Below, piece by piece: positions 7,038-14,119 of a stretch of DNA of 44,119 nt. Every line of letters begins with the position of its first letter. The stretch's first letter is position 1. The position numbers and the translations under genes were made by a program. The notes under the pieces are model-generated. The model was not told where the DNA came from. It searched no databases and saw only the letters and a program-made list of their open reading frames with translations. This DNA comes from Acidimicrobiia bacterium (GTDB taxonomy: Bacteria; Actinomycetota; Acidimicrobiia; Acidimicrobiales; AC-14): the NCBI GenBank assembly GCA_023265025.1, contig JAHFUP010000037.1, positions 1 to 44,119 of the forward strand, read 5' to 3'.

Positions 7038-7778
7038 CTAGGCGAGCGAGGGGATCAGCGTGGAGGCCAGGCCGATGAGGGCGCGCACCGCCGGCGCGTC
7101 GGGGTCGAGGTCGATGGGGGCGACGCCCAGGCGGTCGGCCTCCACGATCTTGGGGTCGTGGGGAACGCCGATGACCTCTATACCCGGGAACGCGGCCTGC
7201 ACGACTTCAAGGTCCTCGTCGTGGCGGATGCGGTTGGCGACGACCACGATGCGGGCGACGGTGCGCTCGGAGGCCAGGCCCGCGGCGCGTACGCCGACCT
7301 CGATCGACTTCGGGGTGGCTTCGACGACGATCACGACAGTGTCGACGTGCTCTTCGCCGAGGCGGGTGAGGGTACCGACGCCGGCCTCGAAGTCGGCGAC
7401 GACGACGTCGTCTTCAGGGAACTCAACGGAGCCGAGCAACTGCTCGGGCGACAAGCCACATCAGAGTCAGCCAGGTTCGGGGTTGTCGATCCGGCTGACC
7501 ACCGCCAATCGCACCCCGTCGGGACCGTCGGATCCGTAGCGGCTGATGAGGGTGTCCCAGTTGTTGGCGTGCTCCTCCTCGCCCTCGTCGAGGGCCTGGC
7601 GCATGGAGACCAGCCGCTCGGTCTCCTCGTCGCCCACGCCGAGGCTGATGCCCAGGTTGGGGTTGGAGTCGCAGTCGAGGGCGACGACCGCCCTGCCGCT
7701 GCGGGCCAGGGTGCGGGCGATGACCGACGACGTCGTCGTCTTGCCCGACCCGCCTTTGCCTACGACAGCCAGCTTCAT
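7038..7778 (-). CDS. Candidate selenoprotein: CooC/MinD-type P-loop ATPase with Sec-Leu-Sec at the C-x-C motif
   Basis: Read as one frame, this gene encodes 246 residues with two in-frame UGA codons (7469-7467 and 7463-7461) at positions 104 and 106. The N-terminal part has a deviant Walker A with signature lysine (GKGGSGKTT) and an Asp-rich LDCDSNPNLG strand. The C-terminal part has VVVADFEAGVGT, VVIVVEATPKSIE and VVVANRI, all typical of the CooC/MinD/ArsA ATPase group. The junction reads ...RIDNPEPG-UGA-L-UGA-CGLSPEQLLG.... In CooC-type ATPases this position carries a G-C-x-C motif at the dimer interface that binds metal. Both UGAs therefore replace the two motif cysteines, and the frame is unchanged before and after. 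A candidate SECIS hairpin follows the second UGA. The ATG overlaps the stop of the upstream paralogue by four bases. The alternative is a pseudogene or two separate ORFs (7467-7778 and 7038-7454), which explains the cysteine coincidence poorly. Confidence 0.75.
7432..7447 (-). promoter_or_regulatory. Candidate bacterial SECIS hairpin in the CooC-like gene
   Basis: On the minus strand CCGAGC (7447-7442) and GCTCGG (7437-7432) form a 6-bp perfect stem with loop AGUU (7441-7438). The loop starts 20 bases after the second UGA and 26 after the first, with G as its second base. Bacterial SECIS elements are short coding-region hairpins within roughly 16-37 bases of the UGA, with a G among the first two loop bases, so geometry and loop fit. 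Caution: the stem also encodes PEQLLG, and codon choice alone could create this palindrome. Confidence 0.5.
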
Positions 7779-8545
7779 CTTGAGACAGTCTCCTCGCTCA
7801 GGCGCTCAACCAGCGATTCTACCGCCAGGACCGCCGGACAGGCAGGGGCAAAGTCGATCGGGGCCAATTGCCGGCGCTCGGCCTCGGCCAGCTCCTCGTC
7901 CCAGGGCACCGTGGCGATGACCTCGAGCCCCACGCCCTTCTCGATCATCTCGACGTCGCCGTCCTGGCGGACCTTGCTGGCCACGACCATGACCCGCTTG
8001 GGATTGTCGGGATCCAGGTTGGCCATGTTGGCCAGGCGCCGGCCGGAGAGAAGCGACTTGGCCGTCGGCTCGACCACGATCAGGATGGTGTTGGCCCAGG
8101 AGCCCCACCCGGTGAAGGCCTGCCGGGTGCCGCCGGGAAGGTCGCCGACGACGTTCCAACGGCCGGCGGGCAGCTTGTTGATGATGAGCCGGAACGCCAT
8201 CTGCGACCGCCAGAGGTTCCGGGGATCGCCCGAGATCTTGCCGAATTGGAGGAACCGCACGCCGTCGGGTGCCTCCACCGACCAGCGCTCGACGGCGTCG
8301 AAGGGGTCGACGTCGGGGTTGAGCCGCCAGCGGGGCCCTTCCTCGCCCTCCTTGCGCTCGATGACTGCGTCGTCGGGGATCGGCGGGCTGTGGTCGATGG
8401 CGAGCCCCAAGGAGTAGGCGAGCCCCGGGAGGGGGTCGGAGTCGATGGCCAGCACCTTGTCGCCCTGGCGGGCGAGGGTGCGGGCGAAGGTGCCGGCGAT
8501 GGCCGACTTCCCGGCGCCGCCCTTGCCCACGAATGCCAGTCTCAT
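7775..8545 (-). CDS. CooC/MinD-type P-loop ATPase, paralogue without the C-x-C motif
   Basis: A 256-residue protein from ATG 8545, which overlaps the stop of the upstream BNR gene (ATGA). It has a deviant Walker A, GKGGAGKSA, and the strand VLAIDSDPLPGLAYSLG. A C-terminal half with ILIVVEPTAKSLLSGRRLA and VMVVASKV closely parallels the neighbouring Sec-containing ATPase. Where that protein has U-L-U-C, this one reads FGKISGDPRNLWRSQM, with no Cys or Sec. The family comprises dimeric ATPases that load metals, position proteins or deliver membrane proteins. The pair probably works together, perhaps as a heterodimer in which one subunit carries the metal or redox site; that is inference. It sits in a tight minus-strand operon with an exported BNR protein upstream and a membrane protein downstream. 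Confidence 0.8.
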   Translation of the reverse strand: MRLAFVGKGGAGKSAIAGTFARTLARQGDKVLAIDSDPLPGLAYSLGLAIDHSPPIPDDAVIERKEGEEGPRWRLNPDVDPFDAVERWSVEAPDGVRFLQFGKISGDPRNLWRSQMAFRLIINKLPAGRWNVVGDLPGGTRQAFTGWGSWANTILIVVEPTAKSLLSGRRLANMANLDPDNPKRVMVVASKVRQDGDVEMIEKGVGLEVIATVPWDEELAEAERRQLAPIDFAPACPAVLAVESLVERLSEETVSR

Positions 8546-10083
8546 GAGGAGACCACCTGCCTGTTCTCTGCGTCGGTTGAAGAGGAGGAGCCGCCGCCGT
8601 TGCGGCGGCTGCGGGCGACGCCCCCGGCGAGGGCGGCCAACAGCACCACGGCGAGCACCCCGAGCACGATGCCCCGGCTGCTCCCGCCCGGCACCTCCAC
8701 GGCGGCGAAGTTGACGTCCTGGCGGCCGGTCACCGGCGTGCCGGCGCTGGTGTCGGTCCAGCTGGCGTACAGCTTGCCGTCGCCGTGACCCAGCCCGAGC
8801 CGGGTGCCGAAGTCGGTGCCGTAGTCGGGGCCGAAGGTCGGCCCGATCTCCTCGAGGAACGATCTGGTCGACAGCCGGACGTTGTCGAACGTCTTGCCGC
8901 CGTCGGTGGACGTGGCCAGGTAGGCGTCGAGCATCTTCTTGTCGCCCGGGTCGTTGCGCCCGTCGAGGAAGAGGATGCTCACCCTGTCGCCGGGGCCGAC
9001 GTCGACCTTGGGAAGGAACTGCGCGGTGCCGTCGGCGCCGTTGTCGTTGACCTTGAGCGCCGGCGTCCATGTCTTGCCACCGTCGGTCGACGAGCGCAGG
9101 AAGACGTCGTCGTCGCCGTCGCGCCCGTCGGCCCAGGTGGCGTACAGCTTTCCGTCGGACGACTCGGCCAGTTGGGGCAGCTCGGGGAGGAACGGAAGGA
9201 ACCGGCGGGTGGCCAGCACCTCGGTCTCGAACTCGGCGCCGGGCGCGAACGTCTTGCCGCCGTCGGTGGAGCGGGTGACCACGAGGGAGAAGGGGAGCTC
9301 GGCCGCCGGGCCGGGCTGGTTCTCGTAGTCGCGCCGGTTGGCCTTGAGGTCCTCGTACATCACGACGAGCTGGCCGTTCGGCTGGACGACCACGGCGGGA
9401 GCGACCACCCGCTCCCGTTGAGGATCGCTGACCGGCACCGCGGGGGCGAAGGTCTTGCCGCCATCTTCGCTGCGGGCCATCAGGATGCGGGGCGGCGGGT
9501 CGGCGAAGCGCAGGAAGCCGACCTCCGACGCCTGCAACCAGGTCACGTAGACCGGCCCCTTGGGGTCGACGGTGACCCGGGCCTGGAAGGTGAGGGGGCC
9601 GGCGACCTTGGTGGGCAGCGAGAGGGTGCGCCCGCCGTCTGAAGACGTGGAAATCCAGAGGTTGTCCGGGCGGTTGCCGTTGCCGACCAGGTTGACGTAG
9701 GTCACGTACAGCGTGCCGTCGGGCGCGAAAGCGGCGTCGGGGGCGAACGGGCACGGCTCGCCCTTCGGGGAGGCGGTGCACACCGTGATCCCCTGGGGCA
9801 GGGGCAGGATCGTCTGCTCCCAGCTCTCGCCGCCGTTGGAGGTGTGGGCGAGGAAGGACGAGTACCCGGGCCGGTCCATCCGGTAGGTGACGACGACGTT
9901 GCGCGGGTTGAGCGGGTTGACGGCCACGGTGGGGGAGTTGCTGACGTCGATCGCGCCGTCGCGGTTGACGAAGACGTTGCCGGCGACCGCGATCGACCCC
10001 GACGAGGTCAGGGCCAGGGCGACGCCGACGAGGGCGACGAGGCCGACGACCGTAGCGAGGGTGGCGAGCACGGTCCGCCTCAC
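8542..10083 (-). CDS. Third exported BNR (Asp-box) propeller protein with C-terminal membrane anchor; first gene of the ATPase operon
   Basis: A 513-residue protein from GTG 10083. The N-terminal signal (MRRTVLATLATVVGLVALVG) is followed by a propeller with Asp-box-like motifs TSNGGESW, SSDGGRTL, SEDGGKTF, STDGGKTF, STDGGKTW and a final STDGGKTF. A membrane segment near the C terminus (GIVLGVLAVVLLAALAGGV) ends in a basic, Ser-rich tail. The SPTVAVNPLNPRNVVV stretch after the signal resembles SPSVAVNPVQPAM in the protein at 5094-6563, so these two are close relatives. It overlaps the ATPase start by four bases (ATGA), meaning that an exported propeller and cytoplasmic ATPases are translationally coupled. 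Enzymatic activity is not evident. Confidence 0.8.
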   Translation of the reverse strand: MRRTVLATLATVVGLVALVGVALALTSSGSIAVAGNVFVNRDGAIDVSNSPTVAVNPLNPRNVVVTYRMDRPGYSSFLAHTSNGGESWEQTILPLPQGITVCTASPKGEPCPFAPDAAFAPDGTLYVTYVNLVGNGNRPDNLWISTSSDGGRTLSLPTKVAGPLTFQARVTVDPKGPVYVTWLQASEVGFLRFADPPPRILMARSEDGGKTFAPAVPVSDPQRERVVAPAVVVQPNGQLVVMYEDLKANRRDYENQPGPAAELPFSLVVTRSTDGGKTFAPGAEFETEVLATRRFLPFLPELPQLAESSDGKLYATWADGRDGDDDVFLRSSTDGGKTWTPALKVNDNGADGTAQFLPKVDVGPGDRVSILFLDGRNDPGDKKMLDAYLATSTDGGKTFDNVRLSTRSFLEEIGPTFGPDYGTDFGTRLGLGHGDGKLYASWTDTSAGTPVTGRQDVNFAAVEVPGGSSRGIVLGVLAVVLLAALAGGVARSRRNGGGSSSSTDAENRQVVSS

Positions 10084-10118
10084 GGCTGGTGACTCTACCT
10101 GTCGCGAGGGCGTCGATA

Positions 10119-10772
10119 GTGTGGCGCCCCTTGGAGATCGCCATCCTCCTGTTCGACGGGATCACCGCCTTGGACGCGGTGGGCCCCTACGAGGTCCTCG
10201 CCATGCTGCCGGAGGCCCACGTCCGCTTCGTGGCCACCGAGCGGGGCGCGAAGCGCACGGCGCGGAACGGGTCGCTGGCGCTGGTGGCCGACCACACGCT
10301 GGCGGAGATCCCGCGTCCCGACGTCGTCCTGGTCCCGGGCGGGCCGGGTGAGGCGGCGGTCCGGCGCAACCCCGACGTCCTGGCCTGGCTGCGCCGGGCC
10401 CACGAGACGTCGCGCTGGACGACCTCGGTGTGCACCGGGTCCCTCACGCTGGCCGCCGCCGGCTTCCTCGACGGCGTCGACGCCACCACCCACTGGTCGT
10501 CGATGGACGAGCTCGCCGCCCTGGGCGCGAACCCCGTTCCCGAGCGGGTCGTCGTGCGAGGCAAGGTGATCACCGCCGCCGGCGTGTCGGCCGGGATCGA
10601 CATGGCCTTGCGGCTGGCCCAGCTCGAGGCCGGGGACGACATCGCCATGGCCATCCAGCTCGTCCTGGAGTACGACCCGCAGCCCCCGTTCGACGCCGGC
10701 TCCCCGGCCAAGGCGCCGGCCCATGTGATGGAGATGATCCAGGACCGCCGCCGCCGGCGGTCCGGCACGTAA
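10119..10772 (+). CDS. DJ-1/PfpI family protein (isonitrile hydratase-like)
   Basis: About 217 residues from GTG 10119; GTG 10089 and TTG 10131 are possible alternatives. The class I glutamine-amidotransferase-like fold is clear. IAILLFDGITALDAVGPYEVL carries the conserved Glu near the active site, PDVVLVPGG forms the central strand, and TTSVCTGSLTLAAAG contains the nucleophilic Cys in the nucleophile elbow. HWSSMDEL follows, with the His that usually pairs with it. Related proteins include isonitrile hydratases and the amidase-like domains of AraC regulators; here the enzyme domain stands alone. The gene is divergent from the BNR/ATPase operon with 35 bases between the starts. The exact substrate is not deducible. 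Confidence 0.85.
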   Translation: MWRPLEIAILLFDGITALDAVGPYEVLAMLPEAHVRFVATERGAKRTARNGSLALVADHTLAEIPRPDVVLVPGGPGEAAVRRNPDVLAWLRRAHETSRWTTSVCTGSLTLAAAGFLDGVDATTHWSSMDELAALGANPVPERVVVRGKVITAAGVSAGIDMALRLAQLEAGDDIAMAIQLVLEYDPQPPFDAGSPAKAPAHVMEMIQDRRRRRSGT

Positions 10773-10822
10773 ATGCCCGCGTTCAAGGTCCGCTCCGCGA
10801 CGGTCGACAACTACCGGGGCGA

Positions 10823-10860
10823 CCTTCTCTCGGGAGCTTTTAGCTGGGGGCGAGAGAAGG
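10823..10860. terminator. Hairpin after the DJ-1 gene
   Basis: Bases 10823-10832 (ccttctctcg) and 10851-10860 (cgagagaagg) form a 10-bp perfect stem. The 18-base loop itself contains agcttttagct. It lies 50 bases after the DJ-1 stop and probably ends that transcript. A 35-codon ORF runs through it (10773-10880) and is not considered real. Confidence 0.5.
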
Positions 10861-10880
10861 GCCGCCCGCTCTTCCCGTGA

Positions 10881-11003
10881 GGAGGGGCCAGAGCCCCCTC
10901 CCCCCGACCCCCCTCCCGTTCGTTGAGCCGCCTCCGGCGGCACTCAGGCTCCTCGGCGGCAGAGCCGCCTGCGGGCCACTTGTGGGGGGCAGAGCCCCCC
11001 CAC
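10881..11003. repeat. Cluster of G/C hairpins with aga/agag loops between convergent genes
   Basis: Three separate palindromes follow one another. These are ggagggg...cccctcc around ccagagc (from 10881), ggcggc-aga-gccgcc (10965-10979) and gtggggggc-aga-gcccccccac (10982-11003, with one extra C). A further gccgcc/ggcggc pair lies at about 10927-10941. They occupy most of the space between the DJ-1 gene and the convergent methyltransferase gene (ends 11023). They may act as bidirectional terminators or belong to a dispersed repeat family. Confidence 0.6.
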
Positions 11004-11022
11004 CGCCCCCACGATGGCTGTT

Positions 11023-11676
11023 CTACGGCATGTCGTCGAGGAAGGTGAACAGCCGGACGCCGGGCTGGTAGGGCGCCGGCGGCACGGCCAGGCGGTTGGC
11101 GCCGACGCCCCACTCGCCGCCGCGGCCGCCGGGACCGGTGGTGAAGCCGAGGTCTTCGAAGCCGGCGGCGACGAACCACGATCGGATGAGCGGTCGGATG
11201 TCGGGCTCGAACCCGCCGCGGGTCCATACGACGATGGCGCCCGGCGCGCACAGCGTCGGCAGCAGGTCGACGGTGCGGTGGATGTCGTCGTCGGTGGCGT
11301 GCCCGAAGACGCCACACACCAGCACCAGGACGGCGGGCACCGCGCCCTCGTACGCGGAGGTGACCGACGCGTCGCCGACGACCACCTCGACCTGGTCGAG
11401 TCCGGCCGCGGCCGCCGCCTCCGATGCGAAGGCGGCGTTCCGGGGGTCGAGCTCGACGAGCCGGGCGTGCACGTCGCCGGCCCGGGGATGACCGGGGAGC
11501 ACGCCGAGCAGGTCATGACCCTGGCCGGCGCAGATGCTCACCACGCGGATGGGCCCGGGCACGGCGCGGTCGAGCACCGCGACGATGTGCCGCCGGACCT
11601 CCGCCAGCCGGCCGGTGAGCCCCGACCCGGGGGTGTCGTACTGCCGGTGCCAGTCGAGCCAGTCCTTCGTCGCCAC
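11023..11676 (-). CDS. Class I SAM-dependent methyltransferase-like protein
   Basis: About 217 residues from GTG 11676; GTG 11694 and 11703 are in frame and possible. The start places VATKDWLDWHRQYD at the N terminus. A Rossmann-type motif I (VVSICAGQGHDLLGVL), a motif II acidic strand end (ARLVELDPRN), VEVVVGDAS as motif III and VLVLVCGVFGH as motif IV support an S-adenosylmethionine-binding fold. The substrate is unknown. The C-terminal LFTFLDDMP closes the fold. It is divergent from the zf-UBP gene (start 11740), leaving a short shared promoter region. Confidence 0.75.
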   Translation of the reverse strand: MATKDWLDWHRQYDTPGSGLTGRLAEVRRHIVAVLDRAVPGPIRVVSICAGQGHDLLGVLPGHPRAGDVHARLVELDPRNAAFASEAAAAAGLDQVEVVVGDASVTSAYEGAVPAVLVLVCGVFGHATDDDIHRTVDLLPTLCAPGAIVVWTRGGFEPDIRPLIRSWFVAAGFEDLGFTTGPGGRGGEWGVGANRLAVPPAPYQPGVRLFTFLDDMP

Positions 11677-11739
11677 TGCGAGAGTCTTCCGCACCGCTTC
11701 CACGTAGGCTCGCCACGCGCCGAGCCGAAGGAGACGACC

Positions 11740-12030
11740 GTGGCTGACGACTGCACCCATCTCGACCAGGTCACCGACGTGACGCCGGCCAGTGACGGGT
11801 GCGAGGACTGCATCCCCATCGGCGACCGCTGGGTGCACCTTCGCGTGTGCATGTCGTGCGGCCACGTCGGCTGCTGCGACAGCTCGAAGAACAAGCACGC
11901 CACCGCCCACTTCCACGCCTCGGCCCACCCGATCATCCAGTCCTACGAGCCGGGCGAGGACTGGTGGTGGTGCTACATCGACGAGACGGGGCTGCTCGTC
12001 GAGGGCGCGCCGTCGTTCTCCCACCCGTGA
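11740..12030 (+). CDS. UBP-type zinc finger protein
   Basis: A 96-residue protein from GTG 11740, with gaaggag a few bases upstream. It consists almost entirely of a zf-UBP domain: DDCTHL, GCEDC, VCMSCGHVGCCD, then HATAHFHASAHPIIQS. This is the usual series of zinc-binding Cys and His. In eukaryotes this domain binds the ubiquitin C terminus. Stand-alone bacterial versions are frequent in actinobacteria, and their role is not established. The C-terminal WWWCYIDE matches the end of such domains. RNase D follows after seven bases, so the two genes are probably co-transcribed. Confidence 0.85.
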   Translation: MADDCTHLDQVTDVTPASDGCEDCIPIGDRWVHLRVCMSCGHVGCCDSSKNKHATAHFHASAHPIIQSYEPGEDWWWCYIDETGLLVEGAPSFSHP

Positions 12031-12037
12031 CGAACTG

Positions 12038-13165
12038 ATGCTGGTCGCCGACGCCGGCCGGTTCGAGGCCTTGGTCGAAGAGCTGACGGCGGCGGACGCA
12101 TACGGCCTCGACGCCGAGTTCCACGGCGAGACCTCGTACTACCCCCGCCTCGCCGTGCTGCAGGTGGCGACACCGACGCGGGCGGCGGTGGTCGACGCCA
12201 CGCTGGTCGACGTCAGCCCGCTGCGGCCGGTCCTCGAAGGGCCGGCGCTGATGGTGGCCCACGCCGGCGAGCAGGACCTCCAGGTGCTGCTCCGCGCCAC
12301 CGGCGCCATCCCGGCCCGGATGCTCGACACCCAGATCGCCGCCGGCTTCCTCGGCTTCGGCTCGCCGTCGCTGGCCAAGCTGGTGAGCGACCTCCTCGGG
12401 ATCCGCCTGGAGAAGGGCGCCCGCATGAGCGACTGGTTCAAGCGGCCGCTCACGCCGGAGCAGATCACCTACGCGGCGGCCGACGTCCTCCACCTGCTCG
12501 ACCTGCGCGCCGTCATCGAGGAGCGACTGGCGGCCGCCGGCCGGCTGGAGTGGGCGTATGAGGAGTGCGAGCGCCACCGCCGGGTCCGCCAGCCCGACGT
12601 CGACATCGTCTGGTGGCGGGTGAAGGGGTTCCGCCAGTTGCGGGGCAAGTCGCGCGGCGTCGCCCAGGAGCTGGCCGCATGGCGGGAGCGGGCGGCGATG
12701 GCCGCCGACAAGCCGGCCCGGCGCGTTCTGGCCGACGAGGCCCTCATGCTGCTGGCCGAGAAGCCGCCACGCTCGGTCCGCGAGATGCCGACCTCACGCC
12801 TGTTCGACGGCCGCCGGCTTTCCCAGGAGACCCTCGACGGGCTGATGGCCGCCGTCGCCCGCGGCCTCGATCTGCCGCCGGGTGGGCTGCGGCTGCCTCC
12901 GGACACCGACATCCCACCGAACATGCAGCCGCTGGCCACCCTGCTGACCGCGTGGGTGGCCCAGCAGTCCCGGGACCTGTCGATCGACGGCTCGCTCATC
13001 GCCACCCGGGCCGACATCGAGGCCCTCCTCCGGCGGGTGCCCGACAGCCGCCTTGAAGTCGGGTGGCGGGCCGAGCTGGTCGGCGGGACCGTCGGGCGCA
13101 TCGTCGCCGGCCGGGCCGCAGTGGCGTACGACGGCAAGGGCAAGCTGGTCCTCGTCGACCGCTGA
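12038..13165 (+). CDS. rnd: Ribonuclease D-type 3'-5' exonuclease with HRDC region
   Basis: A 375-residue protein from ATG 12038; the open frame upstream overlaps the zf-UBP gene in another frame and is not used. The DEDD exonuclease motifs are visible. Exo I is in YGLDAEFHGE, Exo II in VAHAGEQDLQVL, and Exo III in TYAAADVLHLLDL. The C-terminal half contains a region resembling HRDC (ADEALMLLAEKPPRSVREM and the following helices). RNase D trims the 3' ends of tRNA and other stable RNAs in the cytoplasm. Length matches the family. Confidence 0.88.
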   Translation: MLVADAGRFEALVEELTAADAYGLDAEFHGETSYYPRLAVLQVATPTRAAVVDATLVDVSPLRPVLEGPALMVAHAGEQDLQVLLRATGAIPARMLDTQIAAGFLGFGSPSLAKLVSDLLGIRLEKGARMSDWFKRPLTPEQITYAAADVLHLLDLRAVIEERLAAAGRLEWAYEECERHRRVRQPDVDIVWWRVKGFRQLRGKSRGVAQELAAWRERAAMAADKPARRVLADEALMLLAEKPPRSVREMPTSRLFDGRRLSQETLDGLMAAVARGLDLPPGGLRLPPDTDIPPNMQPLATLLTAWVAQQSRDLSIDGSLIATRADIEALLRRVPDSRLEVGWRAELVGGTVGRIVAGRAAVAYDGKGKLVLVDR

Positions 13166-13220
13166 CGCGGGCCGGCGGGTGGTCTGATGGAGTGATGGAA
13201 CGACCTGCGCGGACCGGATC

Positions 13221-13733
13221 GTGACCGCCGGCCGGCGGTCGCGAGTGGCAATTGGGTGGGCGGCCGGCATCGCGCTCGCCATGGCGGCGGCGTGCGGCGA
13301 CAGCGGGTCGTCGGCGCCGGAGGGTCAGCCGGCCCCCAGTACGACCGCGACGACGGTCCCCACGACCACGACCGCACCGACGACGACCGCACCGACGACC
13401 ATCGTCCCGACGACCACCGTCCCGAAGGGGCGGACGGTCGCCCTGGGCGAGACGTTCTCGGTCAAGGTGGGGGAGTCGGCCACCATCGCCGGTGCGGGGC
13501 TGACGGTGACGTTCACGTCCGTCGTGTCAGACAGCCGCTGCCCGCCGGGCGTGCAGTGCATTCAGGCGGGGAACGCCGTCGTCGCGGTGACCGTCACGAG
13601 GCCGGGCACGGGCCCCGTCAAGCTGACCCTCGACACCGGCGGGCCGACGTCGGCTCGGGTCGGGACCCGCGCCATCGAGCTGATCACGCTCTCGCGCGGT
13701 CAGGCGCCGATCGCCCAATTGAAGGTCACCTGA
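13221..13733 (+). CDS. Secreted lipoprotein with Thr/Pro-rich linker, function unknown
   Basis: A 170-residue protein from GTG 13221. The N-terminal signal ends in a lipobox-like LAMAAAC, so the mature protein is probably lipid-anchored. A low-complexity linker of TTTAPTT-type repeats (about residues 40-68) separates it from a small beta-rich domain of about 100 residues. That domain has two Cys (DSRCPPGVQCI) and ends in IAQLKVT. The linker DNA is a run of acgaccgcaccgacg-like repeats. I do not recognise the domain. Confidence 0.7.
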   Translation: MTAGRRSRVAIGWAAGIALAMAAACGDSGSSAPEGQPAPSTTATTVPTTTTAPTTTAPTTIVPTTTVPKGRTVALGETFSVKVGESATIAGAGLTVTFTSVVSDSRCPPGVQCIQAGNAVVAVTVTRPGTGPVKLTLDTGGPTSARVGTRAIELITLSRGQAPIAQLKVT

Positions 13734-13747
13734 GGCGGATCGTCAGT

Positions 13748-14119
13748 CTACGGATCGGCGTCCTCCTCCAGGACCATTTTGGCCAGGCGCTTGGGCGCCA
13801 CCAGCGTGTACGAGGTCCGCACCCACTCCTCGACCTGGGCCCACCGCTCGTCGCCGGCGCCCTCCTCCAACGAGAACGCGATCCAACCGTGGCGGCCCAA
13901 CCCGTAGCCCGTGGGGTTGACGGCCGGGTCGGTGGCCACCACTGCGGCGGCCTCCTCCTTGGACAGCTTCAGCGACAGCTCCGTCGCCGTCTGGTCGCAG
14001 AACACGAAGTTCTTGCCGTGCACGCGGAACGTCGGGTGGTCGCCCCACTCGGCGATGTCGACCCGCTCCGCCTCCGGGAGCCGGGCGACGATCGCCTCCA
14101 GCCGCTCCATGTTCATCAT
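13748..14119 (-). CDS. YjbR/MmcQ-type (DUF419) protein
   Basis: A 123-residue protein starting at ATG 14119 within an ATGATGAACATG cluster. MERLEAIVARLPEAERVDIAEWGDHPTFRV and the later GYGLGRHGWIAFSLEE fit the CyaY-like YjbR/MmcQ fold. Members are small DNA-binding-like proteins whose role is poorly defined. The start overlaps the stop of the truncated DUF427 gene upstream by four bases, so they were probably one transcript. Confidence 0.8.
   Translation of the reverse strand: MMNMERLEAIVARLPEAERVDIAEWGDHPTFRVHGKNFVFCDQTATELSLKLSKEEAAAVVATDPAVNPTGYGLGRHGWIAFSLEEGAGDERWAQVEEWVRTSYTLVAPKRLAKMVLEEDADP

Noticed and set aside
7038-7778. Two separate short genes (7467-7778 and 7038-7454) or a pseudogene
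   Set aside because: Both pieces are in one frame, are each incomplete alone, and align end to end with the paralogue. The only lesions are two UGAs at family cysteine positions.
1589-10083. Calling the BNR proteins sialidases
   Set aside because: Asp boxes are present, but I could not identify the arginine triad or the catalytic Asp/Tyr/Glu set, so only the propeller fold is claimed.
10773-10880. 35-codon ORF after the DJ-1 gene
   Set aside because: It runs through a 10-bp hairpin, has no recognisable motif and no ribosome-binding site, so it is more likely terminator DNA.
13321-13430. Short repeats of the acgaccgcaccg type as a CRISPR or minisatellite
   Set aside because: They encode an in-frame Thr/Pro linker of a lipoprotein, and there are no spacers or conserved repeat boundaries.
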